Below, in pieces: positions 1 through 8,993 of a stretch of 64,000 nucleotides of DNA. A model generated the notes under the pieces. That model was not told where the DNA came from and ran no database searches. It worked only from the letters and a program-made list of their open reading frames with translations. Both the position numbers and the translations under genes were made by a program. The stretch is from G963663315 sp963668255 (GTDB lineage: Bacteria > Pseudomonadota > Gammaproteobacteria > Arenicellales > Poriferihabitantaceae). The DNA is taken from positions 1,426,001 through 1,490,000 of the forward strand of contig OZ220708.1 of NCBI GenBank assembly GCA_965116595.1. Direction: 5' to 3'. Position 1 is the first letter of the stretch. Every line of letters begins with the position of its first letter.

Positions 1-124
1 AACCCGGTTCGATATCGCAGTAAACATTTACCTGGTAGCCGCATTCTGGCCAGACAGGCCAGAATACGGCTGTCTGTTGTTTTAAAATGTGTATTTTCAG
101 AAAGATTGCAAACCAGGTACGGCG
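1..124. other. Leader upstream of the first operon
   Basis: No gene is visible here. The segment precedes the ABC exporter operon and presumably carries its promoter. An inverted motif around 46-66 (TCTGGCCAGACAGGCCAGA) could form a short stem, but no regulator is suggested by it. Confidence 0.35.
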
Positions 125-1879
125 ATGACCAACATGGTGTCCGTAAATGGATTGCGAAAGCAATTTGGTCATCTATGCGCGGTTGACGATATCTCACTGG
201 CTGTATCCCGCGGTGAAGTGCTGGGTTTCCTCGGTCCCAATGGTTCCGGTAAATCCACCACCATGAAAATGATTGCCGGCTTCCTCAGGCCGGATAAGGG
301 GCAGGTGCGAATTTGCGGTACGGATATGTTGTCCCATCCTGTTCTTGCACAGCGGCACATTGGATTTTTACCCGAAGGCGCCCCGACCTATTCCGATATT
401 TCGACTTCCGCCTATCTCGGATTCATTGCCAATATCCGTCAGATGTATGGAGTTGAAAGGGAGGGCCGGATTGACTATGTCGTTGATCGCACCAGCATTA
501 GTGAAGTGTTGGATCAGCCCATCGGTACTTTGTCCAAGGGCTACAAGCGCCGTGTCGGGCTGGCCCAGGCGTTGCTGCACAATCCGGATGTGCTGATCCT
601 TGATGAACCCACTGACGGACTTGACCCGAACCAGAAGCATGAGATTCGTGCCTTGATTCGAGAGATATCACGGCATAAGGCGATCATCATCTCAACCCAT
701 ATCCTTGATGAAGTCGAAACGATTTGTGATCGTGCGCTGATCATAACCAAAGGAAACATTGTGGCCAGTGGGACTGTTGATGAACTTGAACGACAATCCC
801 GATACTACAATGCGGTTTCCATGATCCTGCCGCAATCAGGCACGTTCGAAGCGCGTCAGCAGCTTCAGTCGTTGCCTGATATTCAATCCGTGGAAGAAAA
901 TATAATTGATGAAAACACCACTGAGTTGGTGGCCCTGGCTAACGACAATGCGGATATTCTGGTCGATATTGCGCCGTTGGTTCGTCAACAGGAATGGCCC
1001 GTTGATCAGGTACGCCGCAAAGATGGTCATCTGGATGAACTGTTTCGTAACGTCACCACGACTGACGATACAGAAAGATCAAACGTTCATCCGGAAACGG
1101 AAATAGTTTTTCCGGACATGACGTCAGTTACAGCATCCAGTCAACTCAATGCTGTCTGGGCTATTTGCAAAAATGAACTGATCCACTATTTTTTAACTCC
1201 GGTGGCTTATGTGTTTATCACAATTTTTCTGGTGGCGATGGGCGCTTTCACATTCTTTGCCGGTGGATTTTTTACCCGCGGTCAGGCCAGTCTTGAAGGG
1301 TTCTTTCAGTTCCATCCGTGGTTGTACCTGTTCCTGATCCCGGCGATTGCCATGCGTCTGTGGTCCGAAGAGTGCAAGAGTGGTTCAATTGAGATGCTCC
1401 TCACCCTGCCGGTGACCATTCTGAGTGCGGTGCTCGGAAAGCTGGTTGCGGCGTGGATGGTGCTTGGGCTGGCATTGTTATTGACCACCACGCTCTGGTT
1501 CAGCGTGAATTACCTCGGTTCGCCGGACAATGCCACCATAGCCGCAGGTTACGCGGGCAGCTTTATCATGGCAGGCAGTTATCTCGCTATCAGTGCGTTC
1601 GCCTCAGCGTTGACCCCTAATCAAGTGATCGCTTTTGTTATTGCTGTTGCAACCTGTCTCCTCTTTACCGCCAGTGGCCTTGGCCTGGTGCTCGAATTTT
1701 TCAGCGGTTGGGCGTCGCCGATGGTACTTGATGCGGTGTCGAATTTCAGTTTTCTGGAACACTTCCAGAATATTTCGCGAGGTGTAATTGATTTGGGCGA
1801 TGCCGTGTTTTTCATTTCCACCATCGTCGTATTTGTATTCGCCAACGTGGTTGCGGTCAACCGTTTGAAAGATGGTTGA
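125..1879 (+). CDS. ABC exporter, fused ATPase and permease (GldA-GldF type)
   Basis: One 584-residue chain joins an ABC ATPase to an ABC-2 permease. The ATPase half shows Walker A (GPNGSGKST, about residues 37-45), a signature region LSKGY and Walker B ending LDEPTDGLD. After a linker of about 100 residues, the C-terminal 240 residues carry about six membrane segments. In most relatives these are separate proteins, GldA and GldF. ATG 125 is preferred over a GTG at 89 because the ATPase fold begins right after it. The next gene overlaps by 8 nt, and a GldG-like protein and a DUF4340 lipoprotein follow, so the three probably form one export or envelope complex. The substrate is unknown. Confidence 0.88.
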   Translation: MTNMVSVNGLRKQFGHLCAVDDISLAVSRGEVLGFLGPNGSGKSTTMKMIAGFLRPDKGQVRICGTDMLSHPVLAQRHIGFLPEGAPTYSDISTSAYLGFIANIRQMYGVEREGRIDYVVDRTSISEVLDQPIGTLSKGYKRRVGLAQALLHNPDVLILDEPTDGLDPNQKHEIRALIREISRHKAIIISTHILDEVETICDRALIITKGNIVASGTVDELERQSRYYNAVSMILPQSGTFEARQQLQSLPDIQSVEENIIDENTTELVALANDNADILVDIAPLVRQQEWPVDQVRRKDGHLDELFRNVTTTDDTERSNVHPETEIVFPDMTSVTASSQLNAVWAICKNELIHYFLTPVAYVFITIFLVAMGAFTFFAGGFFTRGQASLEGFFQFHPWLYLFLIPAIAMRLWSEECKSGSIEMLLTLPVTILSAVLGKLVAAWMVLGLALLLTTTLWFSVNYLGSPDNATIAAGYAGSFIMAGSYLAISAFASALTPNQVIAFVIAVATCLLFTASGLGLVLEFFSGWASPMVLDAVSNFSFLEHFQNISRGVIDLGDAVFFISTIVVFVFANVVAVNRLKDG

Positions 1880-3833
1880 CGAGAAATACAAACATCTTCG
1901 AACAGGATTGGTTTCTCCCCCGGGTTTGTTGCTTGCGCTGATCTTGTATGTTGCAGCCAACACACTGGTCAGTATGTGGTTTCCGACAACGCGTCTGGAT
2001 GTAACAGAAGAAGGTTTATATACGTTATCCGATGGCACTCACAAGATTCTTGCCAGGGTCGACGAACCGATCATGCTTCACTACTTTTTTTCGGAACTAC
2101 TCGGACGGGAGGCGCCATTTTATGCTTCCTATGCAAGGCGGGTAAGAGAACTTTTGACGGAGATCGAAGCGGCTGCCAATGGCAAAGTGGTTTTGCTGGA
2201 ACACAACCCGGAACCATTCAGTGACGCGGAAGAGTTGGCAGTATCTCATGGGGTGCAGGGTATTCCGGTTGATCAGGACAGAGAACTTGCATATTTCGGA
2301 TTGTCCGGAATCAATTCCGTTGATGAAATCGAACTGATCCCTTTTTTTCAGACGGAGCGGGAAAACCTGCTCGAGTATGATCTGATGCAGATGATCTATA
2401 CCCTGTCTAACGTGGAACCGCCTGTAGTGGGCGTGATGAGTTCATTGCCGGTGATGGGGGATATGAATGTCCAGTTGCAGGGCGGGATCACCGTACCATG
2501 GGCGATTGCCAGGAAATTAAGTGCAAATTTCAATGTAATAAACCTTCCCGAATCCATCGACGATTTACCGGACTCCATCGATGTCATGATGGTGGTGCAT
2601 CCCCTTCATTTAAGTGAACGTACACTCTATCAGTTAGAGCAATTTCTGTTTCGGGGCGGGAGAGCCCTGTTTTTTATCGACCCGAAATCAGAACCGGATC
2701 TGTACGATGATCCGGATGATGTCTCAACCTCGGCCAATGGCGTTCGCTTATTGTTCGATCATTGGGGTATTCGCGTGCCTGAAGGACAGTTGGTCGGGGA
2801 CCGGACAATGGCATTACGGATTAATGCCGGGACGGCCGCGCAACCGATTCCGGCGGAATATCTGGTATGGCTGAATATCGGCGGTGACAATATGGATCAG
2901 AATGATCCGGCGACCAGCAATTTACCTGCAATCAACCTGGCCAGCGCGGGGTACATTGACCTTGGAAAAGACTCGCCGCTTGCGTTGCAGCCCCTTGTAT
3001 TTTCCAGCTCTGATTCCAGTCCTGTCGCTGTGGAACGGGTACTCGGATCCAGACCCGATATCCTCGGTTTGCTGGAAGATTTCAAACCGGATGACCGCAC
3101 TTATGTCATGGCGGGAAGATTATCCGGTGAACTTGTGACTGCCTTCCGGAGTGGTCCTGTGCAAAGAATGATCCCTAAAACAGCCCGGGAAACTACAGAA
3201 GCCCTGGACCCTGTGCAACTGATGAAATCCAGCGGCCCCGTCAATATCATTATCGTGGCCGATTCCGATTTGTTGAAAGACAGGTTCTGGATTCGCAAGC
3301 AGCAATTTTTTGGTCGTGAAGTAGAGGAGCAAATTGCCAGCAATGCGGACCTGGTGGTGAATGCATTGAGCAATCTGGTGGGAAGTGATGAATTACTCAC
3401 GCTTCGCTCCCGGGGTGTTTCCCAACGCCCTTTTGAAACGGTGATCGAGCTGAGACAACAAGCGGAGTCCCGTCTGCAACAAAGAGAGCAGGAATTACAG
3501 GACAAGTTATCGGAAACCCGGGAAAAGATTGCCGAGTTTGAAGGAATACGCCAGGGACCTGGAATCCAGCCCCCGGGCTTTGTGGAGTCCCTCACCCAGG
3601 AACAACGCGCCGAATTGATCGGGTTGAGAAATGAAATGCTTGCTGTTCGAAAACAACTGCGCACCGTGCAAACCAGCTTGCGGAAAGAGGTTGAAACCCT
3701 TGAAGGATGGCTTCAATTTTTGAACATAGGCATGGTTCCCATGCTTATTGCTGTGATCGGGATGATCTTCGGGATTCCTCGAATTACCCGCCGTCGGCGC
3801 TATGCAATTTCATCCCCGGAAAAGCCCGTCTGA
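1872..3833 (+). CDS. GldG-like ABC transporter auxiliary protein
   Basis: This 653-residue protein has one N-terminal membrane helix (about residues 14-36), a large extracytoplasmic region of the GldG/ABC_transp_aux type, a coiled-coil stretch (about 525-620) rich in Glu, Gln and Arg, and a C-terminal membrane helix followed by a basic tail (RITRRRR). Proteins of this family sit with GldA/GldF-like transporters in many bacteria and are thought to form their periplasmic part; the transported material is unknown outside gliding Bacteroidota. Its start overlaps the end of the fused exporter by 8 nt, implying translational coupling. Confidence 0.85.
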   Translation: MVDEKYKHLRTGLVSPPGLLLALILYVAANTLVSMWFPTTRLDVTEEGLYTLSDGTHKILARVDEPIMLHYFFSELLGREAPFYASYARRVRELLTEIEAAANGKVVLLEHNPEPFSDAEELAVSHGVQGIPVDQDRELAYFGLSGINSVDEIELIPFFQTERENLLEYDLMQMIYTLSNVEPPVVGVMSSLPVMGDMNVQLQGGITVPWAIARKLSANFNVINLPESIDDLPDSIDVMMVVHPLHLSERTLYQLEQFLFRGGRALFFIDPKSEPDLYDDPDDVSTSANGVRLLFDHWGIRVPEGQLVGDRTMALRINAGTAAQPIPAEYLVWLNIGGDNMDQNDPATSNLPAINLASAGYIDLGKDSPLALQPLVFSSSDSSPVAVERVLGSRPDILGLLEDFKPDDRTYVMAGRLSGELVTAFRSGPVQRMIPKTARETTEALDPVQLMKSSGPVNIIIVADSDLLKDRFWIRKQQFFGREVEEQIASNADLVVNALSNLVGSDELLTLRSRGVSQRPFETVIELRQQAESRLQQREQELQDKLSETREKIAEFEGIRQGPGIQPPGFVESLTQEQRAELIGLRNEMLAVRKQLRTVQTSLRKEVETLEGWLQFLNIGMVPMLIAVIGMIFGIPRITRRRRYAISSPEKPV

Positions 3834-3837
3834 TCAC

Positions 3838-4872
3838 ATGCCGGACCGCGGTCTCATTATTCTCGCCCTGATTACTTTGATCACCGTCTCGGGATGTTGG
3901 TTCACCGCGGGACAACGCAATGAAACGAGCGATACAGGCAATCCGGGAACAACACTGGTATTCCCGTCTCTGTACGAAAATTTAAAACGGATTTCCGGGA
4001 TTGAGGTAACACGATCAGGCGGTCAGTTTGTTCTTTCCCGAATCGGGGGGAACTGGTTCAACCAGGGTATTGGAGGATACCCGGCTTTAACGCAGAGAAT
4101 CGAAGATACAATTGCAGCCGTTGCAAGTCTGAAATATATTGCAGCCAAAACCGGGCGAGCCGCGTTGTACCCCAGGCTTGGAGTGGAAGAGGTATCTTCA
4201 ACCTCGGAATCAACCCGACTCACCTTCAGGGACGATCAAGGTGTCGTGCTTGCTGACATCCTTGTTGGCAGGAACAAGGGTGGATTCGACAATTCGGGGG
4301 TGTATATCCGGTTTCCAGGCCAGGCTCCAGCATGGTTGGCATCCGGTTCCCTTGACATTGATTATGATGCCATCGAATGGTCAGACAATGAGGTAGTCAA
4401 CTTTGACGGGAATAGCATCAGGACTCTTACTATTAACGGATATGGCGAAGAAATCGTGTTGCATCGACCACAGGCTCATGCCCCGGAATTAACGCTGAAA
4501 AACCTCCCTGCGGGTTACAGGATCGCAAATCAGTATCAAATAAACTATATGGCTACCTTGCTGGAGCAAGTGAGTTTTATCGATGCCAGGAAAACCGGTG
4601 AGCCTGATTCAGACTCTGTCCCGGTTGTCGAAGCAGTAGCAGAATTACAAGACCATCCTGACATTATATTGCGCGTTGCTGAAACTCTTCCGGATGGCTC
4701 AGCCTGGATCGGGATATATTCCCGGGCGGCAGGCAGTACTTCGGCGACGGACGTGACAACGACTGTAACCGAGCGGCTCCATTCAAAATTTGATGGGTGG
4801 CAGGTCAGGATTCCGGGAAAACACATGGACAGACTGCGCGTTCGACTTGCAGATATTATTGAGAAATCATGA
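3838..4872 (+). CDS. DUF4340 lipoprotein
   Basis: The 344-residue product begins with a lipoprotein signal peptide: a short basic start, a hydrophobic stretch and a lipobox-like VSGC at about residues 17-20. The rest matches the DUF4340 pattern of repeated beta-rich segments comparing local sequence stretches (for example LADILVGRNKGG and GVYIRFPG). ATG 3838 is chosen because it gives a proper signal peptide; an upstream ATG at 3802 would place unrelated residues before it. It lies 4 nt after the GldG-like gene. DUF4340 proteins commonly follow GldG in this operon type. Its role is unknown, but a membrane-anchored periplasmic partner of the exporter fits. Confidence 0.82.
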   Translation: MPDRGLIILALITLITVSGCWFTAGQRNETSDTGNPGTTLVFPSLYENLKRISGIEVTRSGGQFVLSRIGGNWFNQGIGGYPALTQRIEDTIAAVASLKYIAAKTGRAALYPRLGVEEVSSTSESTRLTFRDDQGVVLADILVGRNKGGFDNSGVYIRFPGQAPAWLASGSLDIDYDAIEWSDNEVVNFDGNSIRTLTINGYGEEIVLHRPQAHAPELTLKNLPAGYRIANQYQINYMATLLEQVSFIDARKTGEPDSDSVPVVEAVAELQDHPDIILRVAETLPDGSAWIGIYSRAAGSTSATDVTTTVTERLHSKFDGWQVRIPGKHMDRLRVRLADIIEKS

Positions 4873-5033
4873 AACCTGTAGTCACGAACTGCAGATTCAG
4901 GAGACTGGAGTTTTGCGATAACCGGTTAATGCCACGCCACGTTCCTTGCCGTTTCGTGTTATAAGTTCCTTACAATTTTCATACTCCCGGTCTTTTCACT
5001 CTTCCGAATCAGGTTCTTGAGGCAGTTACGGTA

Positions 5034-6323
5034 ATGGACAGCATTTTACTTCTCGTGGTTCTTGTAGCCCTTATCCTGATGGGAGCGCCCATTGGCTTTA
5101 CGTTAATTCTGTTGCCGACGGCGTATATATTGCTAACGGATGTTGCGCCTCTCATATTGATTCCGGGACAAATGTTCAGTGCAATCGATTCGGTTCCTCT
5201 GACAGCTATTCCATTTTTTATGCTGACTGGCGAACTTATGACCAGTGCAACCATTACTGACCGCCTGGTTGATTTGAGTCAACGCCTGATCGGACGCATG
5301 CGCGGCAGTATGGCGCAGGCCAATGTATTGGTCAGCATGTTCTTTGCCGGGATGAACGGGTCGGTCGTGGCAGATACTGCGACCGTTGGTTCGCTTATGA
5401 TTCCGGCGATGAAGCGGGCGGGTTATTCTCCAGCATTTTCCGCCGCCATCACGGCAGTGAGTTCGACCATTGGCGGCATCATTCCTCCCAGTATCATGAT
5501 GATTGTACTGGCCAACTCCGCTGAAATCTCCGTAGGCGCATTATTCGCGGGGGGCATTATCCCGGGGATTATGATCGGCGCATTGTTGATGGTGATCAAC
5601 TATTTAATTGCACGCAAGAACAACCTTGAGCGCAGCGATGAACCGTTCAGCATAAAAGCAGTATGGTATTCGGGGAAGAGAGCCTCCTTTGCGCTGCTCA
5701 TTCCATTGGTGCTGGTGGGTTCGGTGGTTGGCGGGATTGCCGGTGTGGTGGAAGCCGGCGCTCTGACTGCGACCATCGCCCTGGTGATCGGGCTGTTTAT
5801 ATACCGAACCATTAATTGGGTTAACTGCAAAGGCGCATTCAATCGGGCCTTTCGTAACAGCGCCATGGTATTTATCATTATTGCCGCATCCGGCCCCTTT
5901 ACCTGGTTGCTGACATCTTTGGGCGCAATCCAGGAACTGGAGGAATGGTTGCTCAGTTTTGCTGCCAATCCAATCCTTTTTGCGTTGGTTCTGATCACTT
6001 TTATTTACGTCCTCGGAATGATTATGGACTCGGCGGCAAACATTATTGTGGTTGGGCCGGTGATCGTGGATGTCATGGTAAAAGCAGGGTATCCGGAAGT
6101 CCAGGCTGGTCTGGTCTGCATAGTGGGCTTCCTGATCGGGGCAGTAACGCCGCCCCTGGGTGTGGCCTACTTTACCGGCGCGGCAATTGCCAAGGCACGT
6201 CTCGAAAGTGTCGCGGTGGAGATGTTGCCCTATCTTGCCGCCCTGTTCGTATTGTTGTTTTTGCTGGTTGTCATTCCGGATTTCACCATGTGGTTGCCCG
6301 ATGCCATGGGTTTTTCCAGGTAA
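5034..6323 (+). CDS. dctM: TRAP transporter large membrane subunit (DctM type)
   Basis: A 429-residue protein with about 12 hydrophobic segments and the conserved DctM block near residues 100-175 (for example VVADTATVGS and GGIIPPS). DctM forms the transport channel of tripartite ATP-independent periplasmic transporters, which use an ion gradient to import organic acids and related compounds. A GAGG about 12 nt upstream serves as ribosome site. The small subunit follows after a gap of about 35 nt. The order M then Q is inverted relative to the common P-Q-M arrangement, and no periplasmic binding protein (DctP/TAXI) lies in the window, so the substrate cannot be inferred. Confidence 0.9.
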   Translation: MDSILLLVVLVALILMGAPIGFTLILLPTAYILLTDVAPLILIPGQMFSAIDSVPLTAIPFFMLTGELMTSATITDRLVDLSQRLIGRMRGSMAQANVLVSMFFAGMNGSVVADTATVGSLMIPAMKRAGYSPAFSAAITAVSSTIGGIIPPSIMMIVLANSAEISVGALFAGGIIPGIMIGALLMVINYLIARKNNLERSDEPFSIKAVWYSGKRASFALLIPLVLVGSVVGGIAGVVEAGALTATIALVIGLFIYRTINWVNCKGAFNRAFRNSAMVFIIIAASGPFTWLLTSLGAIQELEEWLLSFAANPILFALVLITFIYVLGMIMDSAANIIVVGPVIVDVMVKAGYPEVQAGLVCIVGFLIGAVTPPLGVAYFTGAAIAKARLESVAVEMLPYLAALFVLLFLLVVIPDFTMWLPDAMGFSR

Positions 6324-6358
6324 TATTCCATTAAATTAACAAATTGGGAAATGATCAA

Positions 6359-6934
6359 GTGACCAGAATATTGATACGAATCGATTTGTGGATACGCAGG
6401 GTTCTTGAGAGATTCTGCATGTTGCTGCTGCTCATGATGGTTGTGTTTACCGTATATACGGTAATCATGCGTTATGTGTTTGAAAATCCACCCGTGTGGG
6501 GCGACCTGTTGACCGTATTGAGCAATATCTGGCTGGTTTTCATAGCCCTCGTGATTACAGTAAGAGAGAATCAACATATTGCGCTCAATCTTATTTACTC
6601 GCGCCTGCCCAATTCAGTCGCATTTGCCGTTCAGCAACTCTGGACCGGGGTTATTTTCCTGTTGGGAATCCTGATTTGTATCTATGGCTGGGAAGTGGTT
6701 TCCAAGATGGGAGGCAAATACTGGGAGATGTGGCATTTTGCCTGGGAAGATGGGTGGTTCGTGTTCAAACCCAACTACATGCCAAAGAAATATGCGGTGT
6801 TGATTCTCCCGATTACCGGGGCCATGGTCAGTCTGGCCGCGCTGGTTGCAACCATTGAAGATGTGGTTCATCTCAGGCGGGGTACATTTGTAGTCGCCGG
6901 CGACACGGAATCGGTCAGCGATTCGCCGGAGTGA
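6359..6934 (+). CDS. dctQ: TRAP transporter small membrane subunit (DctQ type)
   Basis: The 191-residue protein has four hydrophobic segments and the general plan of DctQ, the small membrane subunit that pairs with DctM. GTG 6359 is chosen because a GGGAA lies 9 nt upstream; a TTG at 6344 would add five residues with no ribosome site. A long loop rich in Trp, Lys and Met (about residues 118-145, around KMGGKYWEMW) separates the third and fourth helices. The epoxide hydrolase starts 7 nt after its stop, so both TRAP genes and the hydrolase look co-transcribed. Confidence 0.83.
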   Translation: MTRILIRIDLWIRRVLERFCMLLLLMMVVFTVYTVIMRYVFENPPVWGDLLTVLSNIWLVFIALVITVRENQHIALNLIYSRLPNSVAFAVQQLWTGVIFLLGILICIYGWEVVSKMGGKYWEMWHFAWEDGWFVFKPNYMPKKYAVLILPITGAMVSLAALVATIEDVVHLRRGTFVVAGDTESVSDSPE

Positions 6935-6941
6935 CAGGGTC

Positions 6942-8096
6942 ATGACAAAAACCCGCACTTTCAAACTGGATGTTCCCGAAGCAACCCTCGATCGGATCAG
7001 AACCCGCATCACAGAATTTCCCTGGCATGAACAGAGGATGCCTGCCGACGGAGGGTGGGCCTATGGGACTAACCTCGAGTATCTGAAGGAGTTTTGCGAT
7101 TACTGGCTCGAGGAATATGACTGGCGTAAGCATGAAGCGACAATCAATGGTTTCTGCCACCGGATTGCTGACGTGGATGGCCTTGATTTGCATTATATTT
7201 ATGAAAAAGGCAGCGGTCCCGCGCCTGTGCCCCTGATCATGTCGCATGGATGGCCTGGATCCATTGTCGAGTTTCTCCATATCATCGAACCATTGGCTCA
7301 TCCTGAAAGATTTGGCGGCAGCGTTGATGATGCGTTTGATTTAATTCTCCCGTCATTGCCCGGCTTCGGTTTTTCCGGTCAGCCGCCGCGCCCGTACGGG
7401 CCGCGCAAAATGGCGGAGCTTTTCAATAAACTGATGACGGAGGTCCTGGGCTATAAAAGCTATCTCGCCCAGGGCGGCGACTGGGGCGGCGCCATTTGCT
7501 CCTGGCTGGGCATGGATCATGCCCCCGCCTGCCAGGCGATCCACATTAACATCATGACCATGCGCCATCCGGATGGCCCGCAGGGCGCTGAAGAAGAGGC
7601 CTGGGCGGCGGAGTTTGAGCTGGAACAAATCATGGAGAACGGCTATCGGACACAACAGGCTACCAAACCGCAAACCCTGAGTTATGCCATGACGGACAAT
7701 CCTGTAGGTGTTGCGGCATGGTTGATTGAAAAGTTCAATTCCTGGTCGGATACAGAAGGGGATGATGTTGAAAGCGCGCATTCCAGGGACGAGTTGTTGA
7801 CCAATATCATGGTTTACCTGGTTACCGGGACTTTCAATTCTGCATCCTGGATTTACTACGGACGCCGTGAGGAGGGAGGCCGGATATTATCACCGGAAGG
7901 AAAACGTGTCGAAGTTCCTGTCGCAGCAGCGCTGTTCCCGGAAGAGTTGTTGTCGTGGCCGCCGAGGTCCTATGTGGAGCGGGTGTACAATATACAGCAA
8001 TGGACCGAGATGCCGAGGGGCGGGCATTTTGCGGCAATGGAGGAACCGGAGCTATTGATGAATGATATTCGAAAGTTTGCGCGAACCCTGCGTTAG
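6942..8096 (+). CDS. Epoxide hydrolase, alpha/beta-hydrolase fold with EHN domain
   Basis: A 384-residue member of the microsomal-type epoxide hydrolase family. The N-terminal EHN domain begins at the first residues (FKLDVPEATLDRIRTR). The oxyanion motif HGWPGS is at residues 102-107, the nucleophile Asp is in GGDWGG (about residue 180), and the catalytic His is in GGHFAAMEEP (about residue 362). Such enzymes open epoxides by adding water through a covalent ester on the Asp. No signal peptide is seen, so it should act in the cytoplasm. Its position right after TRAP genes suggests imported organic compounds are processed, but the substrate is unknown. Confidence 0.9.
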   Translation: MTKTRTFKLDVPEATLDRIRTRITEFPWHEQRMPADGGWAYGTNLEYLKEFCDYWLEEYDWRKHEATINGFCHRIADVDGLDLHYIYEKGSGPAPVPLIMSHGWPGSIVEFLHIIEPLAHPERFGGSVDDAFDLILPSLPGFGFSGQPPRPYGPRKMAELFNKLMTEVLGYKSYLAQGGDWGGAICSWLGMDHAPACQAIHINIMTMRHPDGPQGAEEEAWAAEFELEQIMENGYRTQQATKPQTLSYAMTDNPVGVAAWLIEKFNSWSDTEGDDVESAHSRDELLTNIMVYLVTGTFNSASWIYYGRREEGGRILSPEGKRVEVPVAAALFPEELLSWPPRSYVERVYNIQQWTEMPRGGHFAAMEEPELLMNDIRKFARTLR

Positions 8097-8114
8097 ACCA
8101 TTTCTTCGCTTTCC

Positions 8115-8366
8115 TTACCAGATCTGCTCAGCCCCCTCCGCTTTTCTTCTTTCTGAAATATTTTTGATTATTTCAAGCTTCCGTTCCCGGCTGAAGATCG
8201 GCCATTCCCGTATTTCATTCGCATTGCGATAACATCCACGGCAGAACGGTTCTCCATCAAACCGGCAGACCGATTGACATGGAGAAGGCACCGACGTATC
8301 GAACTTCCTTTGGCGTCGTGATCTGCGGCCACGATTCTGCCGTCGATTTGACCTTGAACCTGACAT
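8115..8366 (-). CDS. DUF1289 small cysteine-rich protein
   Basis: An 83-residue basic protein with the DUF1289 core: SPCQSVCRFDGEPFCRGC followed by an IREW motif and a charged helix. The four-Cys arrangement suggests metal or cluster binding, but the family's biochemistry is not established. ATG 8366 is preferred over a TTG at 8369. It lies about 15 nt after the DUF4149 gene and is likely co-transcribed with it. It converges with the epoxide hydrolase gene. Confidence 0.85.
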   Translation of the reverse strand: MSGSRSNRRQNRGRRSRRQRKFDTSVPSPCQSVCRFDGEPFCRGCYRNANEIREWPIFSRERKLEIIKNISERRKAEGAEQIW

Positions 8367-8381
8367 CAAAGTCGCTTGAAG

Positions 8382-8807
8382 CTAAAGTACCTGCACCGAA
8401 ACAACGACAATAATCAACAAAAGAATCTGAGTGGTGCTGATCATTACGCTTCGCTTGTGCAGCTTTTTGAAATACGCCTTGTCCTGGGGGGATTCACTGG
8501 TAAGCCAGTTGTCTTTGGCCAATGATATTTTTGGCAGCAGAATCTGTCGACTGTAGAGAAATCCGACAAAGACGACAATCAGCAAAATGAAATGATACGT
8601 CCCGGCTGCGATCGAAAATCCGGTAGCCAGTGCCGAAAGCCCGAGACCCCACAGGTAATACTGGGGAAATAACCGGCGGGCAAGGGTGAGTGCCTTGCCG
8701 CCGTCCAGAACTTTATGAATGGACCGTACTACAATCCCGACGAAGAAAACCATCGAACCCAGTAAAATTGCGCAAAGCAATGTTGTCAGACCCAGCATAA
8801 CAAACAT
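8382..8807 (-). CDS. DUF4149/TMEM205-like membrane protein
   Basis: The 141-residue protein has four hydrophobic segments and the family's late signature, a His-Lys-Arg-Ser-Val block followed by a hydrophobic helix (KKLHKRSVMISTTQ). Bacterial DUF4149 proteins are small inner-membrane proteins of unknown function, related to eukaryotic TMEM205. It is the first gene of a two-gene unit with DUF1289 and is divergent from the proline racemase-family gene across about 186 nt. Confidence 0.72.
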   Translation of the reverse strand: MFVMLGLTTLLCAILLGSMVFFVGIVVRSIHKVLDGGKALTLARRLFPQYYLWGLGLSALATGFSIAAGTYHFILLIVVFVGFLYSRQILLPKISLAKDNWLTSESPQDKAYFKKLHKRSVMISTTQILLLIIVVVSVQVL

Positions 8808-8993
8808 CCGATTGGGATTGGCAGTACCATTATACGCATAGAGTTCAACATAAAAAAATTAAAAATGCGTTAACATGGGTGTTGAATAATGGGCATTATA
8901 ACTAAAAATCCACAAAATAATATGATTCGCCGCCATGACCACTGCCACGGCCAGGACAGTATTTTGACGACTGCCACATAGTTGATTGCATCC

